Below are positions 55,160 to 64,000 of a DNA stretch of 64,000 bases, piece after piece. How positions within the stretch are numbered: the first letter of the stretch is position 1; every line of letters starts with the position of its first letter. The notes below the pieces were generated by a model, which did not search any database, was not told the DNA's origin, and saw nothing but the letters and a program-made list of their open reading frames with translations. This DNA comes from Hymenopellis radicata (lineage: Eukaryota; Basidiomycota; Agaricomycetes; Agaricales; Physalacriaceae), in contig JADNRX010000001.1 of the NCBI GenBank assembly GCA_015501595.1, positions 1 to 64,000 of the forward strand. The letters run 5' to 3'. The translations under genes were made by a program, and so were the position numbers.

Positions 55160-57213
55160 CTAGTATGTTTCCCAATAGATATCAGTCAAAACCTCCCTCA
55201 TCACTATCAAACGCTAGTCAGGATGCGTTATTACATGACTTCGAGACACTCACGACTCCAATGATGATCGCCTTGTTCCTCCTGAAGCTTACCCAGGGGA
55301 TTGTGCGCATCCGTCAGCACGTATTCAGCTTCTTTGCCCTCAGGGATGGTCGATAGGATACCTTTCAAGCTTATCTCGCGATCATCCATGTTAGATAGGC
55401 AGTGTCTACGAAGCGCTGAACCTAGATAGTCTTCGTTGGTCGCTTTCCTGAATGTAAGCGGTACTATAGATGAAGTGCAAAAGAACGCCTAGGTAAAATC
55501 AAAACACGCAGAGCAAATATGGTCATCCAAACTTACAATGTTTATGAAGTCATTCTCCAGTTGCTCCTTCGTCGGACTTTGAAGCAGATCATGGAACGCC
55601 CGACATTGACCAAACGTCTTGAGCAGGGTGCCTGCCACCATTCGCATCGAGTCCGACATGAGATGACCGGCGTAATTCTAGACGTTAATTCGTGTGATAT
55701 CATATCGGTGTAAAAATAAAGGACCTTACCACAACCAAAATACCTTCAGGCTGCATAATGTTCTTCAAATCTTGCCAGAACTCGACAGTGAAGATATGAT
55801 CCGGCACGCCTCCCCCAGAGAAACAATCATGGACCACGACATCATACAGGTCGAGTGCCTTTCCACCCTCCACATCCGCCCTTGCCCGCGCCACCCACCC
55901 TCTCGCATCTTCCAAGAAGACTTTGCCCTCTCCGGGATCCGGAAGTCCGAAAAACCGACGGGCGGCGTCATACACTGCAGGGTCTATCTCCACAATCGTC
56001 ACAGGCATATTGTGCCTTTGGAACGCGGTCGCGGAGACACCAATGCCGAGACCACTGCATGTCAGGTTAGAACGCGTCGAACAAGTTGAACGGAAGGAAC
56101 TTGCATGATAAGAACATTTTCGGGTGCCTTCGCAGTACTGTTGACTAGACGGGCGGCTTCCTGGAGTGTAAACGCGCCGTAGATGGAGTCACCGAGAGGA
56201 GTGCCGTACGAGTCGCGTATGGGAGGCACGTTGTCGATGCTCATGATCTTCGGGCCCATCCAGACGCCTCCGAGGAGGGAATGAGCAGCTCGGAGATATC
56301 GGACATTGGACATGCTTTGGTCGCGCTCAGAAGCATTGGGTGCTGGATAGAGAGATTCGCCAACGACTATGAGACCGGTAGTTGACTGGACGGAGGAATG
56401 TATTTGTAGAGGGAAGCTTGGATGGGTATATGATTCCTTCAGAGGATGAGGGAGCACAGGTGAACGCATGTTCGGGTATATGGATGGAGAGAGCGCAAGG
56501 AAGATGGCCATTAGGATAACTTTTGTTTGGAAAGGTGTGAGGGAGGATGGCTGCTTTCGTTTCTTTGGTGCAGCCTGAACCGGCGCAGCGACCGGTAATT
56601 GCAGGATTGTTATACATGCGTAGATGAACGATAATGAGAGGAACTAGTACTTCATTAAGTAGAAAACAGAGAAGAGTATGAAAAGACATACAATTTGACT
56701 TTCAGATACAGAATTCAACAAGCTGACTTGTCCTAATACGCTCCGAGCCTGCGTAAGCGTAAAGAAGACAGCGATCGTTGACGCGACGTGTAACACGCGA
56801 GTCTAGTGATTCTATTAGCCACGTTTGTCAGGTCGCAGACCACGTACCTCGGAACGTTGCAGAAAGCTTGACATCGTAGCTACCAAAGGCAGCAGAATGG
56901 CGCAATGGGTGACTGCCGGACCCCATAGAGGGTCTTTATTCCTGGCAGACCATACTGGAATCCAATAGGCCGCAGTGGGCGCCATAGCCAGGACTGCAGC
57001 ACAAGCAAAGGCCTTTTGACTGGTAGTGAACATCCATGGCTGGAAGGAACCTATGCTTAGCGAAGCTAACAGTATTTTGTTGAAAAGGCGCGATGTAGGT
57101 GCCGATGCATAAAGAGGAATCAAGGCTCGCTCGTAGGCGAAAATGGCAAGCGCCAGCGGAAGAATGGTCGCTATGGAGGGCGCCAAACGTTGAAACGCAA
57201 GCCAGCTCGACAT
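55160..57213 (-). CDS. Spermidine-synthase-like methyltransferase fold fused to membrane helices
   Basis: The N-terminal half is a membrane domain: MSSWLAFQRLAPSIATILPL, LALAIFAYERALIPLYA, FACAAVLAMAPTAAYWIPVW and VTHCAILLPLVATMSSFLQ, with further helices such as VILMAIFLALSPSIYP. The C-terminal half has the polyamine-synthase/Rossmann core: GLIVVGESLYP, YLRAAHSLLGGVWMGPKI, GIGVSATAFQRHNMPVTIVE, IDPAVYDAARRFFGLPDPG, DLYDVVVHDCFSGGGVPDHI and FWQDLKNIMQPEGILVV. It ends MREVLTDIYWETY, TAG (55160-55162 on plus). About nine exons. Many fungi have such proteins; enzymatic activity is unproven, so I do not call it a true spermidine synthase. The gene is divergent from the Par32-like gene. Confidence 0.82.
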
Positions 57214-57756
57214 TTAGAAAGGAAAGTTAAGAATACGTGTGCGTTGCTCATTTGGGTGCGAGGGGATTGGGGTCACGCCAATACGCCGGCCGTGTTGCCT
57301 GGTCCCTTTTTCTCACAGTTCTCGCGAGATTAATGCAGGATCAATTCAGGCCACTACAGCGTGTATTGTCGACGTCGTACCTCCCGTACAGTTTCTCGAT
57401 TTCGGATTAGTCCTCAGCAGCACTGCGGGCGAGTCCAGCATTGATTAGCAGCGCGCCAAGCCTCGCGTCTCACATGTTCCGCGACTGGGCCGGCCTCGTC
57501 TCACACCTGCGATAGTTTTGAGCCTGCAATTGTTTTCGTCCGACACTCCGACAGAACCGCTGGTACGCACGAAGAGGGGCCTTTCCTTGTCTGGAATGTC
57601 GCAAGCATGGTGCAACGTCATCGGACCATAACCATCTGTCACTTGCTCCCGGCCTTAACAAGAACAATACCTTTTCCGTTGGCGTCATCCCCCCACTGCG
57701 CCTATATAAGCCAACAGCCCCCTTCAATCTCCATCTAAAATTTTCATTACTCCACC
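57214..57756. promoter_or_regulatory. Divergent promoter region with TATA box at 57703-57710
   Basis: The 543-base region separates two divergent starts. TATATAAG at 57703-57710 lies 47 bases before the ATG of the Par32-like gene. No TATA box was noted for the other direction. Confidence 0.45.
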
Positions 57757-58685
57757 ATGGAACGCTCAGTATCCCGCGGACGCGAAGGAATGGTAAGAAC
57801 CCTTTGTTATCCGCTCGGCTTTCTCAATAACAGCCTCCTAGCAATCCTCTGGAAGAGGAGGACTTGGGAACATTCGTCCTACCTCTCTCTCCCGCACTCG
57901 AGAGGACGGTCCCGACGATTTTTCCTCCACTAGGGGCAGAGAACCTATTCCTGATGTCGAGCCACAGCACGTAAGTCCATACTTGGCGTTCCCCTTTCAT
58001 TTAGCCTTACGTCCATAGGTATATTCCACTGGCCGAGGAGGTGCCGGAAACATTCGTTCTCCTTCTCGTGATGTCAAGGAGAGCGCCGGTCCAGATGCAC
58101 GCGAAAGAGAGATTGTCAGGGAATACGATCGAAGGGAGAGCACCGAAGTTGTAGGTCCTTATCGCCTATCATCAGAACACCAGCACTGACATCACATCTT
58201 ATCAGCACTCATCCGGACGTGGCGGCTTGGGAAACATCTCGCGTTCACACTCTCGAGGAGGCTTGAACCCTACCCCTCCTCGCCTGCACTCAGTCGGCAG
58301 AGGCGGCGCGGGAAACATCAAAGAAGGCGATGGCATCAATGCCTCCCTCCTCGAGGAAAGCGAACGTCGCGCACGCGCCCTCCACGACAACCCCGTGTAA
58401 GCTCCGCCCTTCTCTGCCGCGAACGGCCACATCTGATATCATCATTCCAGGCACTCAACTGGACGTGGCGGGTTAGCAAATATGGCGCAATCGCCCAGCC
58501 CGCCCATCGAACACCCATCGCACCAACACTCTGAGTTCGAGTCACACGGTCGTGGTGGCGCAGGCAACATGCGAGACCGCTCCCAGTCCCGCGGCCCAGA
58601 GCAACGAACCCCGTCCCGCGAGAAACACGGCCTCTCGGGTTTATTGCACAAAGTGACTCATCCTCGTGAAACATTCAAGGATTAG
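57757..58685 (+). CDS. Par32-like protein with GRGGxGN repeats (DUF3602)
   Basis: The family is named after yeast Par32, a phosphoprotein that acts on ammonium transporters under TORC1 control. Starting at MERSVSRGREGM, the protein consists of spaced repeats: GRGGLGNIR, GRGGAGNIR, GRGGLGNIS, GRGGAGNIK, GRGGLANMA and GRGGAGNMR, separated by Ser/Arg-rich disordered stretches. Several repeats sit right after an intron and are preceded by HSSG, HSTG or YSTG, so exon borders follow the repeat units. The end is a basic tail KHGLSGLLHKVTHPRETFKD, TAG 58683-58685. Four introns of about 50-60 nt. No enzyme domain. Its role here is inferred from the family only. Confidence 0.85.
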
Positions 58686-58989
58686 ATGCGAGGACTACCC
58701 TCATCTAATGTCCGAAAATGCTGATCTACATATCCTACACTGTCGAAGCACTAATTACTGGAACCAAAATATGTTGTACCTTAGTATTCTGCGACGAAAT
58801 TATGACTCAACTGCCAAAGATAAGGAGAATGCTCGGACAGGATTGCTGAACGTGCGTGACGCGCGCCAATAGCGATAACATCTGAGGGAAGTTTGTCCTT
58901 AAATATGCTCGGTAGCCTGTTGCTCTCTACAGATAGCGAAAGTCCCGCTGCGCGAGATGCTGGCGGTTAAATAGAGAAGCTGGGATGTC

Positions 58990-59347
58990 ATGAGCAGCAT
59001 CACCAACATTCTCATCTTCCTGCCAATCGGTCAGTCCCCAACTTTTAGCAGGCCTGTACAGCGATCTCAACGAACTTGCAGACATCGGTATCATGCCTAC
59101 CAAGCCCGCAGTCCCCTCTCCCTCTTCCCGTATCCCGACCGCCAACGTGGGCGGCACAAATGTACGTGTCATCATCACCCTTGTCGAGGCTGTCTTTTCA
59201 CCTCCCCTTGCAGACACCCAAGGTCGGCGCGGAAGCTGAGAAGGCACCGCGCTCCCCGCCCAGTGGCGGAGCAAAGCCGCCCCCAAGAAGGCCCCGAAGA
59301 GCCCCTCTGGCGGTGGAAAGAAGCCAACCGGCGGTAAAGCGAAATAA
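58990..59347 (+). CDS. Small Lys/Pro-rich protein of unknown function, one frame break
   Basis: A likely three-exon gene: MSSITNILIFLPI, then DIGIMPTKPAVPSPSSRIPT, NVGGTN and, after a second intron, TPKVGAEAEKAPRSPPSGG. The following residues make sense as a basic tail KKAPKSPSGGGKKPTGGKAK with TAA at 59345-59347, but that tail is in another frame. One more A in the run 59273-59275 would restore a single frame. The translated tail has a clear composition (Lys, Pro, Gly) unlike chance sequence. I recognise no family. The first exon and the exact start are uncertain. Confidence 0.45.
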
Positions 59348-59579
59348 CGAAGACGTACGGAATGTGGCGGAGTTGCGGTTTTGTTTTGTACCACGAGGGA
59401 TGCTCGGTTCTAAACAAGAGATACAGCGCGATGCAAGATATGGATTACTTTATTTATGAGCCTAGGCCAGGACGCGGCTTGGCTCTTTAGCTAGAGTGGG
59501 AGGTTCCAGTTGTAGTCTACCTTACCTGTGTACAATATCATTGATGTTTTTCAACAAGTCCCTGCGGAAATGCTCACCA

Positions 59580-61175
59580 TTAATCGTCCGGCTCGTATGT
59601 AACGACCTTGAGGGCTGTACATATCGTTGTCCATCGGTCTAGGTCAATCTGCTCCATCCATCGAGCCGCATGTAGGCGTTCCAGCTTCTTATTTGGTCCA
59701 AATTCGTTTCCGACGATGGGAGATCGTGACTCCAGCATCGAGAGAAGTTTCTCTTTACCCTCGTCATCACTGAGCTCGCAATTCCCTATATCAAGTCTTT
59801 GTAGACAAGGAAGAATAGGCACATGGTAGGTGACGCAAAGCCCATCAAGAAAATCGGTGGTCACGCCCAAATCGTCCAGAGTGACGTCCTCCAAATGAGC
59901 GAGACTTCGGAGGAAGTGGAGCAGCCGACTGGTGTTTTGTACATGATCAGTCATCGCGCATGCGAGAGTAAGCTTTGTTAAGCGGACCGGAGGAGTTGCA
60001 AATGAGGGGAAATGGAGTACTGGATGGTAGGGAGAGTCGAAGGCAAGAACGAGTTCGACGACTGCCGGGATATGAAGGTGTTTGGAAAACTCTTCCAAGC
60101 GGCCTGCGCGGCCTGTCTCTTCGAGGGATAATTCAGTTAGTGTCGGAAGATGCAAAGGAGTTTCGATAACGGCTTTTTTTGTCAAGCCGACGTGCAAACT
60201 ACGCAGACGGGACATCTTGTTTAAAGTGGCAATACTCTGGATGGCATATGTATCGCATACATATTTTTCGAGCCGATTCCAAGGGATTTGTACCAGTTCA
60301 AAAGAGGATTTGTGAAGAAACCCTTCAAAGCGCTGGATGTTGGGCAGTGTTGCAAAAGTGGTTACGGTAACATCTTGCTCGGTGCACTTGACGGAGAGTT
60401 CCTGCAGGCGTGGAAATCCGTTGCCTGAGAAAGACTGCAAGGATGTCGTTGGGAGTACTGCATAGAGCTTGCTCCATCGTGCCGTGCTCAACTCCAAGAT
60501 AGGAAGCATGGGGCTGTCATGTATGCCATGTTTGTCCCCTCGAAGGACGACGGTGAGATCGCGAGGCATAGACCGCTCGATATAGAGGCCTAGCTGATAC
60601 AGAAGTCGTCTTCCTGGCACCTTCTTATGAAGCGATGCATGTAGGGATAAGTGGGACCACAGGTACGGTGAAGTTGTGACGATGTGTCGCCAGAGGTGGC
60701 AGACGTGGGACAACGTCCATGGCGAATACCGAGGATCAAGGGAGTCGTACTGAGAGTCCTTTGGCGGGCGAAGCGCCCATGTAGGTACGCAATGCTGGAA
60801 AATCTCCCCAAGGATTTCAGAAGGGAGACGTCGGATTGGATGAATTAAAGATTTGGCATCTTGGAGATGAGAAAGGATTTGAGTGCGAGCCTTGACTAGG
60901 CGCTCGATAATATCTGTGGCTTGGCTTATCATTCCAGTTATATCGGCTAGGAATTGGGGTGTCTGCTGGACCACTAGGTGAAAATCGGCGAGCTCGGAGT
61001 CGCGGGGAGGATCATTGCGCAGAAGGAGTTGTTCAACGCGCGCCGTTCTCGGTTTCTCCAGGTCCACAGCCGCAAGTGTCCGGAGGCCACAACCTGGGCA
61101 CGACACAGACGCGTCAGGCATTGTACAATGTCGAGCTATGGAGGCATTGGTGAGACAAACATGACTGTCTGACAA
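59580..61175 (-). CDS. F-box protein of the agaricomycete expanded type
   Basis: F-box proteins bring substrates to SCF ubiquitin ligases. The frame of 531 codons has no intron. It opens with a short Cys-containing segment CPGCGLRTL, then LLRNDPPRDSELADFHLV, a helical stretch DIIERLVKARTQILSHLQ and the F-box itself, HPIRRLPSEILGEIFQHCVP through LSHVCHLWRHIVTTSPYLWS. The remainder shows leucine-rich pieces such as LPTLTELSLEETGRAGRLEE and SLAHLEDVTLDDLG, compatible with an LRR-like substrate domain. The start may be 61175 or the ATG at 61121 (MPDASVSCPGCG). Such genes are present in large numbers in mushrooms; the substrate is unknown. Confidence 0.83.
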   Translation of the reverse strand: MSDSHVCLTNASIARHCTMPDASVSCPGCGLRTLAAVDLEKPRTARVEQLLLRNDPPRDSELADFHLVVQQTPQFLADITGMISQATDIIERLVKARTQILSHLQDAKSLIHPIRRLPSEILGEIFQHCVPTWALRPPKDSQYDSLDPRYSPWTLSHVCHLWRHIVTTSPYLWSHLSLHASLHKKVPGRRLLYQLGLYIERSMPRDLTVVLRGDKHGIHDSPMLPILELSTARWSKLYAVLPTTSLQSFSGNGFPRLQELSVKCTEQDVTVTTFATLPNIQRFEGFLHKSSFELVQIPWNRLEKYVCDTYAIQSIATLNKMSRLRSLHVGLTKKAVIETPLHLPTLTELSLEETGRAGRLEEFSKHLHIPAVVELVLAFDSPYHPVLHFPSFATPPVRLTKLTLACAMTDHVQNTSRLLHFLRSLAHLEDVTLDDLGVTTDFLDGLCVTYHVPILPCLQRLDIGNCELSDDEGKEKLLSMLESRSPIVGNEFGPNKKLERLHAARWMEQIDLDRWTTICTALKVVTYEPDD

Positions 61176-61504
61176 AACCGCTCTTACCGACTGTAGGGCA
61201 ATGAAAATCGCGTTAAATTGAGACGAGAGACAAATAAACGGTTTCCTTTGGAGGCTTGTATGCTACTAGACTCGGGGTGTACACGCGTTGCAACAAAGTG
61301 AAGTGGACCGAATGAGACCAAAGAACTGAGCACGTGCTAGAACAAACAAAATTTCGCGTTGGAAATTACTTAATTCGTTTGCTCTCTTCTACCCCCGCTG
61401 TTTTCGAAGCTGCCTCTCCGCTGAGCTCACTGGCCATAACGTCGCGGAGCCTCGTCGCCCGCCTTGTTCGCCATTGTCTGCGTTGCTCTCGCCCTTATTC
61501 GACA

Positions 61505-63576
61505 ATGCTCGCCTCCCCGCTTCCCGTGTCATCAGTACCCTTTCCATCCACACTTAGTTCCTCCGACGATCCGTTATCATGTAGGCCGGCAGAAAACAAT
61601 GAGAAATTCATGAAGTTGCTGGGGCTCCCATAGAGTTCACGGAGGCCTCGACGACGTTGTCGATGATGGAGAGCAAATACCCCGCCATCAACGATACTCC
61701 CAAGGCAGGTCCGAGCAAAGAGGTGTGTCACATTGCTCTCGGTCGTTCCATTTTTGCTGATGCCCTTCATTTAGCGTTCAGAACCTCCTCCTACATCTCC
61801 TTCACCTCCTCAGAAGACACCGAAGCGCTCAATAAACGGCGCAGGTGCTGAGCCACAATTGCTGTACACTGGTGACATCGACATATCATGGCTGGAAAAA
61901 TACAATATAGCCTCTGGCCTCTACAACAATGGCAACACCTGTTTCTTGAACAGTGCTCTGCAATGTCTGCTCCATACGCCACCTCTTCTGCGCGTCATCG
62001 TACACCAGCACGACAAGGACTCATGTACGTCTCATTCCGCCCCCTCGACGTATTTATCATCGTCGTCCAGGTCGTGTCAAGAATGCATTTTGTATGGCTT
62101 GCAACATGCGTCAGCTTATCCTAAGAGCCCACAGTGGCAAATCCCCTTTCTCTCCCGACATGATAACGAACAAAATACAAGGTATGCTTTCGCTTGCACC
62201 CACTTCCGTTTCTCACTCTGGAATAGTCATTGCCAAACATCTACGGCGGGGTCGTCAAGAAGATTCTCATGAATTTCTGCGCTATGCCATTGACGCCCTA
62301 CAAAAATCATGTTTAGCCGGTCAGCCCCAGTTCGTACTTTTGTTTGCCATCCTCCATCCTTGTGCTAACTCCATCCACAGAAAAATAGACCCTAAAATAG
62401 CCGAGACAACTTGGGTGCACAAGATATTTGGTGGCAAACTGCGTTCACGGGTAACGTGCCAGTCTTGTGGCCACAACAGCGACACATTCGACAGTAATCT
62501 CGACCTGAGCTTGGACATATACAAGGTTGGCCACTTGAAGGAGGCCTTCCGCAGGTTCTTCACGCCTGATCATTTAAACGGCAAAGACAAGTATAAATGC
62601 GAAAAGTAAGGACGTCCTTATTCGCTATTCGTCAACTTTTGACTTTTTTTGTAGGTGCAAAAAGGCCGTCAACGCTGAGAAGCGGTTTTCAGTTGAAGAA
62701 GCACCTATGGTTTTGACGGTGCATCTCAAACGCTTTACGCCGTTGGGAAACAAAATAGGGCATCAAGTCGACTACGATCCTCAACTATCACTCAAGCCGT
62801 ATATGAGCGATGGTCAATTTGGACCGACGTACTCGTTATACGGCGTCATATGCCATGCCGGCGGCGGACCCAACTCTGGACACTACTACGCCTTTGTAAA
62901 GAGTGCACAGGGCAGATGGTTTGAGATGAACGACGAGTCTGTCTCCCCTCACAACGGTCTTCCTGTCAAAAAGACTGCGTACATTCTCTTTTACATGCGG
63001 AACAAGGGCGATCGGCTAGCATCTGCCATTTCCTCGACCCAGGCAGCTCCTCGTAAGAGCATCATTAGCTCGATGAAGAAGCGAAAGGAACGAGACGACG
63101 AAGACACTGGACTGTCATCGAAACCCTTTATCGGGCCCGTCTTACCATCTTCTGACGGTCCTTCTGACGCGAAGCGATTAAAGCTAGTCAACGGGGACCC
63201 TCAGGCAGATGCTGTCAAGAAGAAAATCCAGTCCGTGGAGGCCAAGAGTTCTTTGGCAAGTCTCGCACAGTACGCTTCGGATGACGAAGAAGAGGAAGAT
63301 AAAGGGCAGAAGATGGAGGTTGATAATGCCAGTCCTTCTGCCAAAGCCGAGGATACGCCTGTGAAACCTGCGAAGCCGATACCGCCCCCCACCGCCACCT
63401 CTACGCCGAAACCTTCTGCTCCCATTTCACCATCTGTCTTCTATGGCACGCCCATGCCTAATAAGGCTGGCGGCAAGCAGCGGACGCCGCCATCAAGTGA
63501 TTGGAGGCATAAAGCTAAGAATCCATATAATCAGGTGTTCAGGAGTAGACATAAAAGGAGAGCTGGTGCAGTGTAA
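61505..63576 (+). CDS. Ubiquitin carboxyl-terminal hydrolase, USP36/Ubp10-like, one or two frame breaks
   Basis: A cysteine deubiquitinase. The N-terminal segment MLASPLPVSSVPFPS leads to a frame break in the G run 61621-61624 (one G short), after which EFTEASTTLSMMESKYPA continues. The catalytic domain reads IASGLYNNGNTCFLNSALQC with the active Cys, LLHTPPLLRVIV, KNAFCMACNMRQLI, HLRRGRQEDSHEFLRYAIDA, WVHKIFGGKLRSRVTCQSCG, PMVLTVHLKRFTPLG and GGGPNSGHYYAFVKS with the active His. A 61-nt intron at 62320-62380 also shifts the frame unless one base is missing near its border. The C-terminal tail is acidic then Lys/Arg-rich (FRSRHKRRAGAV), TAA 63574-63576. Its composition fits nucleolar relatives such as USP36; the location is inferred. 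Confidence 0.87.
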
Positions 63577-63704
63577 ACATCGCTCGACTTGTACAACCAA
63601 TCTGGGACTTGTAAGTATAATTTATTCATCACCGCACGTATATCATATTATGCATTACTGTATGTCGCACTGTTGTGATAAATGCCATTCTTCAGTCAAA
63701 AACG

Positions 63705-64000
63705 TTACAGTTTTGCTTTTGGAGCTGAGGTTGATACAGACGACGCGTTACCCTCTTGGCCTGCATGCCACCATACAACCGTGACAGTGATATCGTCCCG
63801 GTGACTTCTCGACCACGGTGCTGGTATACTGACCAACTTGCGCAACTCTGTCTCATCTCCACCGCCGAGAGCATTTCGAATGAGATGGACGCCAATGTTG
63901 TCGTCAATAAATGCCCACGATCCCGAGCCACGCTGACGGCGTTGGTCTTTACCCTGCACGGTGGCAGTCTTTGTCGACATTGGAACGAGTGCTGATAGTT
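63705..64000 (-). CDS. PP2C-family phosphatase, C-terminal part (Ptc5 / pyruvate-dehydrogenase-phosphatase-like)
   Basis: The gene runs off the right edge; only its last 95 or so codons are visible. Read on the minus strand: WAFIDDNIGVHLIRNALGG, then DETELRKLVSIPAPWSR and HRDDITVTVVWW, ending APKAKL with TAA (63705-63707 on plus). NALGG and YRDDITV-like phrases are typical for the C-terminal end of mitochondrial PP2C enzymes that act on pyruvate dehydrogenase. The metal-binding Asp in RDDIT is kept. The start, the transit peptide and the remaining motifs are outside. The gene converges on the ubiquitin hydrolase, with 128 bases between stops. Confidence 0.75.
   Translation of the reverse strand, partial: LSALVPMSTKTATVQGKDQRRQRGSGSWAFIDDNIGVHLIRNALGGGDETELRKLVSIPAPWSRSHRDDITVTVVWWHAGQEGNASSVSTSAPKAKL

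Overview
This looks like nuclear DNA from a mushroom-forming basidiomycete (Agaricomycetes). Genes lie close together on both strands and are cut by many introns of about 45-60 nt. There are two class I hydrophobins, a DUF6534-type seven-helix membrane protein, an agaric-style F-box protein, a type II membrane GH17 glucanase, a Kre6/Skn1-type GH16 protein and a decayed integrase-type transposon tail. Most proteins are split over several frames, so gene models were built by joining exons by eye through family motifs and GT-AG (sometimes GC-AG) borders.

Layout. 0-3 kb: transposon tail, repeat-rich spacer and a metacaspase. 3-10.4 kb: an oxidoreductase group (SDR, aldo-keto reductase, SDR); the first SDR is cut at its 3' end by two repetitive elements with shared ends and different cores. 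10.4-19.1 kb: housekeeping genes: PEX14, cofilin, a SET-domain methyltransferase, malate synthase, GET1, a WD40 relic and PRPP synthetase. 19.3-27.5 kb: a secreted M24 peptidase, a DUF6534 membrane protein, a Gln/Pro-rich coiled-coil protein, a small PPxY membrane protein and GTP cyclohydrolase II. 28-38.4 kb: GH17 glucanase, VPS17, two tandem paralogous membrane proteins of no recognised family, and an M28 carboxypeptidase. 38.7-48.3 kb: two near-identical hydrophobins in inverted orientation around LEU2, NOB1, ARPC3 and a YVC1-like TRP channel. 48.5-64 kb: PSF2, haspin kinase, GH16, a spermidine-synthase-like membrane protein, a Par32-like repeat protein, a small basic protein, an F-box protein, a ubiquitin hydrolase and the end of a mitochondrial-type PP2C.

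Functional threads: peroxisome and glyoxylate cycle (PEX14, malate synthase), cell wall (GH17, GH16, hydrophobins), actin (cofilin, ARPC3), membrane traffic (GET1, VPS17), replication and mitosis (PSF2, haspin). Several neighbours are divergent with only about 100 bp between start codons (PEX14/cofilin, LEU2/NOB1, ARPC3/YVC1).

The most unusual signals are at exon-intron level: two adjacent, nearly identical introns around a 15-nt exon in the GH16 gene, a 5-nt microexon in the channel gene, a cofilin first exon that is only the start codon, and three GC-AG introns. Six otherwise intact genes carry one- or two-base frame breaks, most in homopolymers, which more likely reflects assembly error than true gene death. 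I found no clearly novel multi-gene system; the tandem membrane paralogs at 32.4-34.2 kb are the best undescribed protein candidates.
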